The position numbers and the translations under genes are program-made. From assembly GCA_010093685.1 (NCBI GenBank), contig MU006232.1, forward strand, positions 394,332 through 458,331: a stretch of DNA of 64,000 nt, in the 5' to 3' direction. This document shows, piece by piece, positions 21,381 to 32,669 of this stretch (the first letter of the stretch is position 1; every line of letters starts with the position of its first letter). The notes beneath the pieces were generated by a model, which had not been told where the DNA came from, did not search any database, and saw only the letters and a list, made by a program, of their open reading frames with translations. This DNA is from Ophiobolus disseminans (lineage: Eukaryota > Ascomycota > Dothideomycetes > Pleosporales > Phaeosphaeriaceae).

Positions 21381-24300
21381 GTCGGGCAGTCTTGTGTGAC
21401 CCGACTGGATGTACTAAGAAGGCTTGTGTGCGCTGAGTAACTCATGAAGGCATGTGCTTCGTTGACCTGTAAGACTCTTCGATGGGGAATTGAACACGGC
21501 GGCGATACCAGGAAGAATGAAGTGCCGGAGCAATTGTGGGCTTGGGCCCGTCAGCAAAGCTCAGCTCGGAGATATACCGTCAAGCTATTTGACGGAGCGG
21601 GTGACAGCGGGAAGACTAGATCGCCGGGACGGGGTGGCAAAGTAGGTAGAGGTAATCCAACAACGTGAGCTTGCAAGTCCATCAATATAAGGGATCCACC
21701 AAGAAAATACAAGCGGGTTCTGCGTTGGCATGCAGAATCTCGGTGAGGCCCTGATGCTCTGTCGCGTGCGCCACTTCGGCCGGCGGGTCCGGATGTCAAA
21801 AGGCTGTGGCGCGGTTTCGGCAATGCCCGACTTGGGGCTGTGCAAGAATACGCGATATGGGACGAAAATCGACAGCGACGCGCACGAGCAGCAACGAGAC
21901 GCGAGGTGATGTTATACTCGTGCTTCAGTGAATGTCCATGCGTGCTACCGCTCTTTAGGGCCGTCGATTCAAGTGTGGAGATCCAACCGTCTCTCGCCTC
22001 AGTGGGTCAGTCCGCGGGAAGGCCGTCTCGAGGGTCGGCCACCAGTCAAAGAGTCTTTCGGGGTAGTCCTGGATTACGCGGAGAAAATGGTAGAAGCAGT
22101 AGAGGGGGTATTGGAACTGTTGGATATGGGTAGTTTCGTGGAATGGGCGGGGTGACAGAGGGTGCCGGATATGTACACAGCATCGTCGCGCGCAAAAGAC
22201 GCGCAGGCCTCCCTCCAACGACCATTTCAACGCCGGCGGCCTTGCAATGTTGGGCTGACCCGGCACGGAGCATTCTGGTCCAGTACGGGCGCTTGCGCTT
22301 GGATAGACGGGTGGAGGCGCGAGAGAAAAAGGGCAACCAGTTGGATCGTCGAACTGCCATGGAGGGCGACGATTCGCAGAGAGCCCTTGCCCGCGGCGGC
22401 CCCGTGCGATACCCAATTGGTTTGCCAACCGTCGCTAGAAGTCGTTTACCCACACACTTCATGTCGTTTCAGAGGCTCCAGAGTCTTCCCACGAACAGAC
22501 GATGCAAGCGTTCAGCCATGTATGTCAGAGTTCGGTCGCTGTGGGTGCATCGTCGATATCTTCTCGAACCGTGATTAGGATATCACTGGTGATCTCGAGG
22601 ACTTAGGCACTACAGTTATAGCGAACCAATCGAGATAGTCGGCGCGTGGGACGCTATACCGCAAGCCACAGATCTAGTCCCGTGACAGGGCTGCTCTTCT
22701 CATGAGCTGATGCAAGAAACCTAGCGAGAGACAAACATAAACGGCCTCAAGATCGCAGCGAAACTCGCTCTAGCATGATCGCGTTCAGCTCACTCTGCCC
22801 TTTTCAGCCAGAGGTTATTGCGCGACGATCAGCCATTTCTTGCTTGCGTCCAGGTAACAGGGTGGTCAATCTTAGGACGTTCGCAAGTGCATGCAGCTCT
22901 CCTAAAATGGAAAACAGAACTCCCATTAAGAGTGATATCTTCGCTGCCATAGACCCGCAGAGGGTACGCGGTATATCTGACCGATCAATCAGAGCCCGCA
23001 GCGCAGAGAAAGGCCTAGGTTTCTCATGCAAAGAGTCATATGCCTCTTTCGAACGTTTCTGCAAGGCAGATCCAACGCTTCATATGTCAGTTGTTGCTAT
23101 TCTCGTGACCGGTTTCCATGCAACGTCGATGATTCTGCAGGATTCGCTGGTATGCATCGGAAAGCCCGTCCAGACAAGCTGAAGTGTGGCTAAGTGCAGC
23201 AAGCTCGCCTAGTTAGCTGCAGGACAATGAGGCTGAGTGTTTGATCGCCTTCGCCACATTGACAACACATCAAGAGCGTCGCAACGCCGGCATCATGATC
23301 ATTTCGCAATAGCGAACGTTGCAAAGGACCGATTTACCTGCTCATCTCAACAATTTTCAAGGTCTCAATGGCGCCCGGGTGGGATGGCGGCTTTTCTCGA
23401 GTTCGTCCCGCCGTCCAGGTTAGTGCCTAAGCCACCGTCTGTCTCACCGCACCTTTGCATTCTCATTCGATGCGCTGCCCTGTGCTGGTATGAAGCCTGT
23501 CCGCAGACATTTTCAGTCATGTGATGATACTATACTCGAAAGAGCTGGATATATTTGGACTGGCTACCAATGAGAGCTTCAAAAAGGGTTGCAGCGGGTC
23601 CACGGGTCGCGAGTGCTTGCAGGGGTCTGAGACTACGACATTTGGCAAGCCAAACCTCTCGCCGTTCGAGAGGAGCCTCGTAAAACCTACCTATTGCAGC
23701 TATACCTTTCGAAACCGAAGTCTGCTGCGTCACGAGAGGATATGGTTCCGTTACCCCATAGCAGCGCAAGAGAAAAGAGGGCTGCAATATGGTGTGCCCG
23801 ACCGTCCTTGATTAGGTATATGATGCGTCAAGGTTCTCCGACTAGAGAACTCAGAACCGTGTTTGTCACGTTGCCTATCGCTGCGCCAGGCAATCTGGAC
23901 CTTCATCCGAGTCACTTCGCCGACTCGAGAATGTTCACGTCCAAGTGCAAGCCGTTCGAGCCGTTGGTGTGCACACACAATCTTCGAACCAGACGTTCTA
24001 GCTCGATAAGCGCTGATGATCAAAGATCTGAGTAACGGAAATGACATTTGTGGACCGGGATCTGGAGCTAAGTTATCGCTTTGATCATGGTTTGGTCGGA
24101 GCCGTTGTCGGACGGAGAGGGAGGGCGGTACGGAACGAGCTTGAGACTGTCTACGAATCACCTCTGCGAAGTGCTAAGTAGCCTTGTGTGTCCTTGTGGA
24201 GCCCGGCCCGCACGATCAGCCAACCCTGAGGCAGTCCGTGACGAACTGCTCCGTGAAAGTTTGATGACGATGTTTGGATGAGCACTCACTAAGCAAAGTC

Positions 24301-25071
24301 GTTCGTCGGTCGGCGATAATTTCTTGAATCGTGGACGACCGAGATGATGTGGGCTTATCACATTTTTCTGCGCACTTACTGGTCAACCATCCTTCCACAT
24401 CGGATGAGACACCGGTCCCAGTAGCTTGTGCGAAAGTGTGCTAAACATCTCGACAGTTCAAGCCACCACTTGGACTCTTCACTTGATGCAATCTCAGATT
24501 GCTGCCGATGATGCACATAGACACGCCCAGATATGCGTTTTTAGCATGGCGACACTCTGAGGACCACGTTCTTCGGGTAGCCTCGTGTGCTCCTGAATGA
24601 TTGTCCTCGATACCTAAGCTAGTGCGATGCTGGGTTGCGCTTGGCTGATCGGCCACGCTCTTCAAGAGGTGCTGTGAGCGTCGACAAAGCTGCCGACAAC
24701 GTCGAAGAACCTCGTGAAACACAGGTATAGCTATACAAACGGTCGTAAGTACCATACTCTTTCTCTCTGAGGCCAAGAGCAAATGGAAGCACGCAGCTTG
24801 AAAAACCAAAAAGAAGCCCATAGATCCGCGGACATGTGTTTCTTTGTAACTTGTCTGAAGAGTTGGACCTTGTTAGTATCGCTTATTGTTTTTGACTTTC
24901 AGGTCTTCCCACCTCGATTTATGCACGGATACTATGGCCCGTGTTGTGAAAGGTCAATTCCAAAGCAACCCCGTGACTTCGCGTTGATCGTCAAGTAAAA
25001 CCTTGGAAAGACCTCACGAACGCGTCACATACCTTTCGCCAACTTCAAACAAGCACAGCTACGACGTCGAC
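21381..25071. other. Gene-poor 3.7-kb divergent region
   Basis: Longest stretch without a recognisable gene in the core part of the window. Base composition is balanced, unlike the AT-rich element near 56 kb. Frames up to 157 codons occur on both strands but show no domain, compositional bias or splice-joined partner. I see no TIR, LTR or tRNA. It could hold long leaders, a non-coding RNA or a fully decayed gene. Confidence 0.4.
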
Positions 25072-25480
25072 ATGTCGAAACAGCAGATCGTCACCAAATA
25101 CCAAGAACGCGTGTATGCAGCGCTCCAGCAAATCCCCTCTGGGCGCATCTCCACCTATGCCGCGATGGCAAAGGCACTGAAGAGCAGCCCACGAGCTGTT
25201 GGCGGCGCATTGCGTGTGAATCCTTTCGCGCCCGAGATTCCGTGTCATAGATGTATTGCAAGCACAGGTGTATGTTGAGCTCTCCCCATTGCTAAAGTCG
25301 TGCTGACTCGCGCAGTTTGTCGGTGGGTACAAGGGCGACTGGGAGAAGGCGCCGAGCGGTCAGAACCAAGAGTCGAAATTGGAACTGCTGAAAGAGGAAG
25401 GCGTGTTATTTGACGTCAATGGATACTTGATCGATGAATCGTTGTGGTGGGATGAGTTCGATGTCGAGAAACTGAAGTGA
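25072..25480 (+). CDS. MGT1: O6-alkylguanine-DNA alkyltransferase (single-domain)
   Basis: Exons 25072-25269 and 25316-25480, intron 46 bp (GTATGT donor), give 120 aa. The enzyme transfers an alkyl group from O6-alkylguanine to its own cysteine, a suicidal DNA repair reaction in the nucleus. Seen: RVYAALQQIPSGRISTYAAM (recognition helix start), the arginine-finger region SSPRAVGGALRVNPF, the acceptor motif IPCHRCIAST with its Cys, and FVGGYKGDW after the intron. It lacks the N-terminal domain of bacterial Ada/Ogt and human MGMT, and so resembles short fungal and alkyltransferase-like proteins, but it keeps the Cys where ATL proteins have Trp. The ATG at 25072 is the first ATG in frame. Confidence 0.9.
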
Positions 25481-25781
25481 GGAGCGCGAGGCTCATCAAG
25501 ATGAGAATTTGGGTGGGGCAGGCAAGCGCAAGCGGGGGTTGATCGCCTTCAAAAGCGCAACCATGGAAAGTGTCATCTGTATTCAGTCAACTTCCCAAAC
25601 GTTACTTGGCTCATCACTCTATAAACCTTTGTGCAGCGTTCCAGTGCTGCTGAGAAATACAACACAAATCCAATAGCGGTGTTCGCCACCACTAAGCAAC
25701 ATACGACCTTTATCATCCACGCTACCCGTACGATTAGCTCAAATTCATCTTCCCAGCTCTCAACCACTTCCACATCCCATC

Positions 25782-27437
25782 ATGCCGCCGAAAAAGAAAG
25801 AGTTTCTTAAGCCGAAGCCAAAGTCAAAGGCAAAAGCACAAGAACCACAGTCCGAAAATGACTTCCTCGAAGCCGCAGACGAGCACGAGCAAGCAGCTGG
25901 CAAATGGCGCGCTGGCGATACAGCAAAGGCGACTAGGTTTTTCAACCGCGCTATCGACGTGTACAACGAGGGGTTGAAACGGTACCCACAATCGTTCGAT
26001 CTGGCGTACAACAAAGCGAATCTCGAGTACAGCATCACAGAGGACGAGCGCATCGTATCCCAACTGGGCAACAAGACCGCGCTGCTAGAAGAAACGCTAA
26101 ACTCGCATCGCTTTGCCATCTCGCTGAATCCAAAAAATACCGACATCTTGTTCAACGCGGGGCAGGTTTTGACTTCGCTAGCAGAAGCTTCACTTGAAGC
26201 TGGAACACAGGAAGCCGCAAAGGTACCGGCGCGTGCACTGCTCGAAGAAGCGGTGGATATATTTACTAGATGTCTGGAGAGTCAGCAGCGCGAGTACGAG
26301 CAGATGCAAGCTGAGATCGCGAAAGCACAGGAATCTGGAGAGTATCAAGAAGCTTGGGAAGGCGGCGGAGTGTCACTCAACAATACCCATCCAGAAGAGG
26401 AAGCAGAGAGCGCTTCAAGTGCATCCGAAGGCCCGGGCGATTGGGCGACCGTGGAAGAGCCCATCACAGCAGAAACTATACTAGAAACATGTACAGCACA
26501 GCTGGGTGCATTGACTACGCTTCTCGGACTCTACGGCCCATCCGACTTGTCTAACATCGAGAAGAAAGCCCAAGACGGTACCGACACAGCAACCACCAAG
26601 ATCCCAGCTCTGATCCATCTCGTCGACACAACACCTTCTCTGAAACTCCCAGATGAGCCCAAAGCCGGTCCGACGCTTTCGATAGGCGCATCTGCAGTCG
26701 AGGAGGTCACCACAACACCCAAAGACGATGCGATTCTAGCCACGGCGAACTTTCAGGCTGCCATTGCGGAGGTGGCGTATCGGAGCGGACGCAGCACGTC
26801 AACTCGGTATGCGCAGACAGTCGAGCAAATCTTCTCGAGCATCACCAGCACAGGGGACTCGGCCAGTTCCGACCTCGCAAAAGCTAACATACAGTCCTCT
26901 TACGCCGATGCGTTGATTGATCTGGCATCCGCACTGGCTGATGGCACTCAGTACACTCCTTCCTCGCCTTCTTTCCCTACCGACATTGAGATCCAATGGA
27001 CGGCGCTCGCACAGGCACAGACCTTGCTCACGCAACTAGCAGCTGCGCCGTTCACTTCGATACTCTCGGCGTCTCGTCTGGCAGATATCTTCCTTGCACG
27101 TGGCGATACTGATCTCTTCCGTTTCCGGATATCTCTGCTTGAGAACGTGAAGTCGGCGTGGGTGAAGAGTAAGATGGTCCTAGTGGGTAACGCGGGCGTG
27201 TTCTATCGTGGGGCGCGGACGTATGCTGAGAAAGCTGGAGCTGCTGGGGTGCGGAGTACAGCGAATGCGAAGGCGATTGTGGCGGAAATTCTCAAAGAAG
27301 TGACGAGCGGTTCGCAGGTGACCAAAGAGTCGTGGCAGGGAAGGAGTGCGAAGTTGACGAAGGTTTTAAAGCAAATGGTCGAAGAGGGAATTGTTGGTCA
27401 CGAGAACGTCGAGGGTTTGTTGAAGTTTGTGGAGTAG
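25782..27437 (+). CDS. TPR-containing protein, 551 aa
   Basis: Single exon. The N-terminus is a Lys-rich stretch (PPKKKEFLKPKPKSKAKAQ), then tetratricopeptide-like helices from about residue 30: EQAAGKWRAGDTAKATRFFNRAI, YPQSFDLAYNKANLEY and a third pair at ISLNPKNTDILFNAGQVLTS. The middle (about 190-290) is acidic and disordered; the last 260 residues are again helical with Ala-rich repeats. The layout fits a family of conserved fungal TPR proteins of unknown role, and I cannot name the orthologue. The basic N-terminus suggests nuclear or nucleolar location, which is inference. The ATG at 25782 is the first in frame. It shares strand and close spacing (about 300 bp) with MGT1, but separate transcription is likely. 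Confidence 0.8.
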   Translation: MPPKKKEFLKPKPKSKAKAQEPQSENDFLEAADEHEQAAGKWRAGDTAKATRFFNRAIDVYNEGLKRYPQSFDLAYNKANLEYSITEDERIVSQLGNKTALLEETLNSHRFAISLNPKNTDILFNAGQVLTSLAEASLEAGTQEAAKVPARALLEEAVDIFTRCLESQQREYEQMQAEIAKAQESGEYQEAWEGGGVSLNNTHPEEEAESASSASEGPGDWATVEEPITAETILETCTAQLGALTTLLGLYGPSDLSNIEKKAQDGTDTATTKIPALIHLVDTTPSLKLPDEPKAGPTLSIGASAVEEVTTTPKDDAILATANFQAAIAEVAYRSGRSTSTRYAQTVEQIFSSITSTGDSASSDLAKANIQSSYADALIDLASALADGTQYTPSSPSFPTDIEIQWTALAQAQTLLTQLAAAPFTSILSASRLADIFLARGDTDLFRFRISLLENVKSAWVKSKMVLVGNAGVFYRGARTYAEKAGAAGVRSTANAKAIVAEILKEVTSGSQVTKESWQGRSAKLTKVLKQMVEEGIVGHENVEGLLKFVE

Positions 27438-27525
27438 TACACCGGCCGGTAGTATCTTAAATCGTAACGACTGCATGTGGACCCCTATTATAATCCTTCA
27501 AAGAGGATGCATTACGTGCGCATCT

Positions 27526-30060
27526 CTAGGTTTTACCTACCACTTTATCCTTGAATTGTTTCCAGGAGCTCGGAGAACGCTTCGCAAACCCTGATTGTGA
27601 CAGGTTGCGGACGGTGCTCGAGACCTCGTATCTTTGATTATCCATTGGCGCTGTTCGACTGTAGCCGCGTGAATCTGTGAACGTTAGCCAACCGTTCTAA
27701 GATCAAACGAAATTGCATCGCCCATGAGTTCAAAGAATGTACCCATTGCGCAATCAGGCTCAACGAAGCGTTGTCAACAGGCAGAAATCTGGATTTTTGT
27801 AACTTACGCTCTCGCTGATGTTCCTCCAACTGCTCCTGCTGCCCTGGCTGCTCTAGCTTCCACTGCTCCTCCTGCTTTCGCTGCTCTTGCTTCCGCCGAT
27901 CCCACGGCTTCTTTTCAATGTCGTCGAAAGACCGAGAAAGATAGGGGTCAAGGTCGTCGTCGAAAGACCGAGAAAGAAAAGGGTCAAGTTCGTCGTCAGG
28001 CGTGATCTCCCTGCTGCGTACTCTTTCGCCCTGGACAGTTTGTTTGTTATTTCGCTGTGGCTTGCTAGTTTCGGTCCGTGACCCTGGTTGCGGCTTCGCG
28101 GTTAAGCGCGCAACAACGTCTAGAGTTTCAGATTGAAGGATCTCTAAACCGCCCTGCTTGTCACGGTCTCGAGGTGTCTGCACTCCAGATTGCTGTTTAG
28201 CGAGACCTCTGGTCTGTGTGCGCTGATTATCACGCTCTTTTTCAGCCGACTTGGGTGCGTTCGTGGCAGATGTTGGACGCGTTGACCGGCTGGGCCTACT
28301 TGTCGTAGTTGGGGATGTCTCGTTTGCTTTTGAAGCGATTTTTGCTTCTAGCTCGTCGATGCGTTGTGTAAATTGGATTTCTTGTTTTCTGATTTCTGCC
28401 TTCCACAAATCATCATTTTGCAGCCTCATTCTATCCCAGAAGGCCTCATTCTTCCGTTCTCTTCCCGCGCTTTCATCAGCATGCTTTTGCATCAGCGTCT
28501 GTTTCTCTTTGACGAACTCATCCGCTTGATGTTGAAGTACCAATTGGTATTCCTTGATTGTCATATTATCGTGTCCTAGTTGTTTCTATATATCATTAGA
28601 CCCAATTACATTTCTTGCTTCCATAACTTGCCTGGAGGTCATGTCGTGTCTCACAAAGGTCCTTGTGTTTTGACCGTAGTCGGTCCATGTCATCCCTCTC
28701 GGATTCCAACTGTTCTTTTGTGACCTGCAGCTGTTTCTCGAGATCACGCCTGTTGCGCTCAAATATTTGGTGGCTCTTTCTGGTTACTAGAATGCTTTTG
28801 CAACAATTGCCAAATAAAGAAAGCCTTGAAATGGTTGCAAGATCATACGCTGTAACTCTAGTGAGTAGTTGCTCGGCTGTAGGCCGTGCTGCTGGCTCAC
28901 GCAGGAGCATGAAACCTATCTCTTGTAGGATAAAGTGTCTTCTGTGGGACTTCATCTGCTCGAGTGAAGTACGCCACGTCTCAATCCTGTCCAGATTTGC
29001 GTGGAAAGACGGATCCGGAGAACGATTCTGTCGAATATGCTCTAGACTCCCTCGGTCATGCAATACTAGGATCTCGAGGAGTATGCAACCGAGGGAGAAG
29101 ACGTCAGCCGCACGTCCGTTCGGCTGCCATGCAGCTACCTTTTGGTCCACATGGTCAGCAATGCTTTGGTTTGAGAAGCAATGAAAGATGACCTACTTCG
29201 GGGCTGAAATACCGAGGTGTTCCACGCTCATTATCTGTTGCGCTTTGAGAAAGCAGCGAGAAATCTGTTGCACCTAGACGGTGGAGGTATAAAGTCAGCA
29301 TGTGTCTCGCATGCGATCCGTCCACGGAGCTTCTTACTACCAAAGTCACTAAGCCACAGCCGATCTTGAGACAAAAGTATGTTGGAAGGCTTGAGATCCT
29401 TATGGCGTATCTTTTGGTCATGCAGATAGGCGATGGCGGAGATGAGACAACCAATTCTCGAGTACACTGGAGAAGCCCAATAGCGGGACTTTGTGCGTGG
29501 GAAATTGTAGCCGAGCGCTTCGAGCCTGTCCTTGTGAACAGGGTCTAGATGCTGGAGTCGCGCTTCGGTAGTGATGTCCTCAGATTCGAGACTTGACCAC
29601 GCTTCCACGTCTTCGAAGAAGGTGTGAAGATCACAAATTGCAACCGGATAGAGGAGAATACCCAGAAATTGTCGGTGCGTGTACGTGCCCACCAGCTGGA
29701 TCATATGAGTATGTGAGGACAGTCGTTTCAATATGTCGATCTCTCTCTTCTCGGCTGCACCAATCTTACGCTTGACCACGATTCTTTTGTGGGCGATCTT
29801 CCATCCTTGGACAGTGGTCTCATACACGTCTCCCATGGCGCCTCGACCCAGGAATCGATCTTTAATTCAATTATCAGTATATGTTGCATGGATATCTCAA
29901 CATGCTTACCTTGTCCAAGGGGTACAATTTCCTTGTGGTCAAACTCCACATGAGATCCCCGACCGGTTTGCGACCAGTCATCGATGGTAATCCTATCATC
30001 TCTCGTAGGGTTGTGATCATCGATCAGAGTCTCATCGTCGCTGGTAATTGTGGTCGCCAT
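27526..30060 (-). CDS. Protein kinase with C-terminal coiled coil
   Basis: Six exons, read from 30060: 30060-29910, 29859-29338, 29273-29197, 29138-28632, 28585-27808 and 27674-27526, giving 727 aa. Kinase features in order: glycine loop GRGAMGDVYE, a lysine in IVVKRK, catalytic loop RHKDLKPSNILL (HKD in place of HRD), LSDFGS, GTPRYFSPE in place of APE, and DVFSLGCILLEIL. A long helical region follows (FERNRRDLEKQLQVTKEQLE, KQLGHDNMTIKEYQ), then an Arg/Ser-rich tail with a duplicated DPFLSRSFDDDLDPYLSRSF segment. Intron 4 (28586-28631) begins GC, with donor GCAAGT. Intron 5 (27675-27807) has GTAAGT and a GCTAAC branch and replaces a false tail that runs to 27638. Donor 29340 is a near alternative to 29337. 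Fungal kinases of this type are uncharacterised. Confidence 0.78.
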
Positions 30061-30697
30061 TGCTTCCGTAAGGCGCAAGGCTGGCTGTAGCCGTCATCCA
30101 ATTTAACGAAGCATTCAGAACTGCTGACAATGACGAGCACGGAGATCGCACACGTTCTGGAAGACGAGTACGACTGAGTTAATCCCAAGGGAAGATGAGA
30201 CGCTGCGGGTCAGGTTGTCGTGCCTGCTTCTTGGAAGGCGTGGGCAGCGGCTGAGAGGTGGGCGGCTATGCCGAAGAGGCTGCAGTTGAGGGCGTTCCTA
30301 ATAGCCAATCACGCGTTCTATCCATTCGGGTACTTCATGTTCTGGGCAACTCATGTTGGTGCAATATTCGATGAACGTTTTACATGCTTATCGCAGTTCC
30401 CGAGGATTTCTTTTCACCGCTGCAAGTATACAAGGGTAGTCACATGTTTCAACGACAGGCCAATGTAATACCTACACTTTTACAACATTTTTTGTACTCC
30501 AAGACAGTAGCCGGAGCAAAAGCTTGGGACATGATTGAGTCTATACTGTACTCGGCTACCTGCAACTCGTTGCAAGCCGAGAACCTCTCTTTTGTTCATC
30601 AGATACTTTTGCGCGCCTCGAAATTCAACCAGAGCCCTGGCGATATTGTACAGAGTTGTAAAGATCCTTGACTTCTTAAAGAAGAAGTGTGGTCGCA
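30061..30697. other. Intergenic, nothing recognised
   Basis: Lies between the kinase start and the SWP1 stop, both on the minus strand. Short open frames only. Confidence 0.5.
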
Positions 30698-31668
30698 TCA
30701 TCTTAGTCCGGCCAGCCGACGCTCCTGCACTTCAGTGAGGGCCCTGCTGCCACTGAGGAAAGCGACGACGCCCACCAGACCAGCCGCTGGCAGGGTCTGG
30801 AAGAGATTCCAGCTAGTGTAGTACATGAAGAAAATACCCTCCATTGCCAGGATGGAGCCGTAGAACAAAGCATGCGAAACGGGCGCATCACCCAAAGCCT
30901 TGCTCAAGTGGCCGACATTCGCGCCCAGAGTGGCCCATACACCGAAAAGCACTGGCAGCGCGGCGACGACAGCTGCAGCAAAGACAATTGTAATCATCTT
31001 GGGGGGCGACTGAGGGTCGGCGCGGAAGATGTGGCGGATTTCGGGCTCGGCTGCGTATCGGAGGGGTGCCTCAGGGATGGTGAGAGGCACATTGGGGTCG
31101 CGGGAGACTTGCAGGTCAAAGACCTTGCTCTTGTAGGGCGTAGATGAGCCAAAAGATCCAATGACAATGGAAGCGGCGATTGGCTTCGAGGAAGTGAGGA
31201 ACTGGTGGGGAAGGTCTTTCTGGGACTGATGACATTAGCTTCATGTCCGGGCAATTGAGTTGATAACATACAACGTCGACTTTGCCCTTGCCGCTCTCTT
31301 TCACATTGAGAACAAGCGACTCTTCAAGGCCAGTTATCGGGTCGGTCAATGTGAGGAATGCTTGATGTGGTCGCTTCGCGGTCTTTCCATCCACGATAGT
31401 GAGGAGCAGCTTCAAAGTGTCGCTGACGCCCAATGACACCGATTTCGCGAGCGGAGTAGAAGGACTCAGTCTGTACAGCTTTAGCATGTATGTCTATGGC
31501 GTTGAAAACATCGGGTCAAGCTCACTTGTCTTTAGGACCTGCCCCAACACCGGCACCTTTGCTTGAAACGGACACAGTGGCATCTTCGAAGCTCCACGAG
31601 GATGCAGCGGACACGATCGTCGCGCCTGAAAGGAGGAGAGAAGATACAAAGCTACTCAGGACCCTCAT
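30698..31668 (-). CDS. SWP1: Oligosaccharyltransferase subunit Swp1 (ribophorin II)
   Basis: Exons 31668-31526, 31470-31272 and 31219-30698 give 287 aa, almost the length of yeast Swp1. The protein is part of the ER complex that transfers the glycan to Asn-X-Ser/Thr. A signal peptide (MRVLSSFVSSLLLSGATIVSA) opens the first exon, followed by a lumenal beta-rich part (SVSLGVSDTLKLLL, KRPHQAFLTLTDP). Three membrane helices close it: MITIVFAAAVVAALPVLFG, ALFYGSILAMEGIFFMYY and AGLVGVVAFLSG, with a short basic cytosolic end. Introns are 55 and 52 bp. The first acceptor must be GTACAG at 31472-31471 to keep frame; the nearer AAAG is out of phase. Confidence 0.9.
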
Positions 31669-32669
31669 ATTTGCTGTTCAGAATATGGTAGGTGGAGCTG
31701 CGAGTTGAGGTGTCAGAGGACACACAGTCCTTCGGAGTTTAGTCGGCCCAGGGAGTGGCCAGTGCGCGTGCTGGGGTGCTTCGTCATTTCAACCCTCACA
31801 GCGCACCCTCGAGCAAAACCATTCACACCTAAAACCTCGTTCCATAATTTGTCACAACGCCATGCGCGATGAAACACACTGCGAACTGGCCGTTTTTCAC
31901 GGGCGATGGGTTCCATACCTACTACATTACCACAGCGCTTTTAGGGGGGCCCTCGAGGTTGTGATGCGACAATATCCAGGTGTAACTCAATCATTCCTCG
32001 GGTCTGAAATGCTCCAGTCTGAAATGGTCGCATCACAACCTCGAGCCCCTCCCCGAAAAGCGCTGTGATACACTCCCAGAAGCAGGTTCTACGTGCCATC
32101 GCAAATAACTTTCCCTTTTTTTTGAACGAAATCAACAGCACAATGAACTGCTTCTGAATGTACACCAATCATTCTATAAGTACCATTGGGGAAGCGGAGC
32201 ACAAACCCGAGGTATCATCCATCACACTCCACCGACTTCTTTATTCTCTCTATCCTGCAATCTCTTTTACTCGTTCGAACACCACGTGAACCTCCAGTTA
32301 ATCAACAACACGATATTCTACCCATATTGCCGACGCGATTCAAGACCAAATGAGTGAGAGCATTGTCAAACGCCTCTCTAGACGAATGCGACCACTCTAG
32401 ACACTCTTCGGCTAGGTCTATTGGTCTCGCGAAGGGCGGCTGGTGAGGGTGATTCCGTGCCTTCACTTCGCGTGACACTACGCCGGCGTCGATTCATCTT
32501 AATACAGTACAGGTCCTCCACCTTCAAATTCCATTCCCAGGATACCCTGCGAAGACCTTCAGCTACTCAATCACCACTCGTCAGCATTGAGGCTATCCAG
32601 GTAGGCCTTTTAGACGTCATACCCTTACTCGGCCCCCCGTCTGCTCCTGTGGTATCCCGACATTCCAAC
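31669..32669. other. Divergent intergenic region carrying a small TIR element
   Basis: Upstream region of SWP1 (minus) and the first QT-motif gene (plus). Apart from the element at 31930-32068, nothing is recognised. Confidence 0.5.
31930..32068. mobile_element. 139-bp MITE-like element with about 41-bp terminal inverted repeats
   Basis: The left end CCACAGCGCTTTT and the right end AAAAGCGCTGTGA are inverted copies. The match continues inward through CTCGAGGTTGTGATGCGAC at 31952-31970 (inverted at 32028-32047), broken only by a few G/A changes and one length difference. A TA dinucleotide flanks both sides (31928-31929, 32069-32070), as expected for Tc1/mariner-type insertion. The central part holds a short direct repeat of GTCTGAAATG. 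There is no coding capacity, so the element is non-autonomous. Confidence 0.75.

Noticed and set aside
31471..31487. AAAG acceptor for SWP1 intron 1 (exon starting LYRLSPS)
   Set aside because: It is out of phase with exon 1; the GTACAG acceptor slightly downstream keeps frame.
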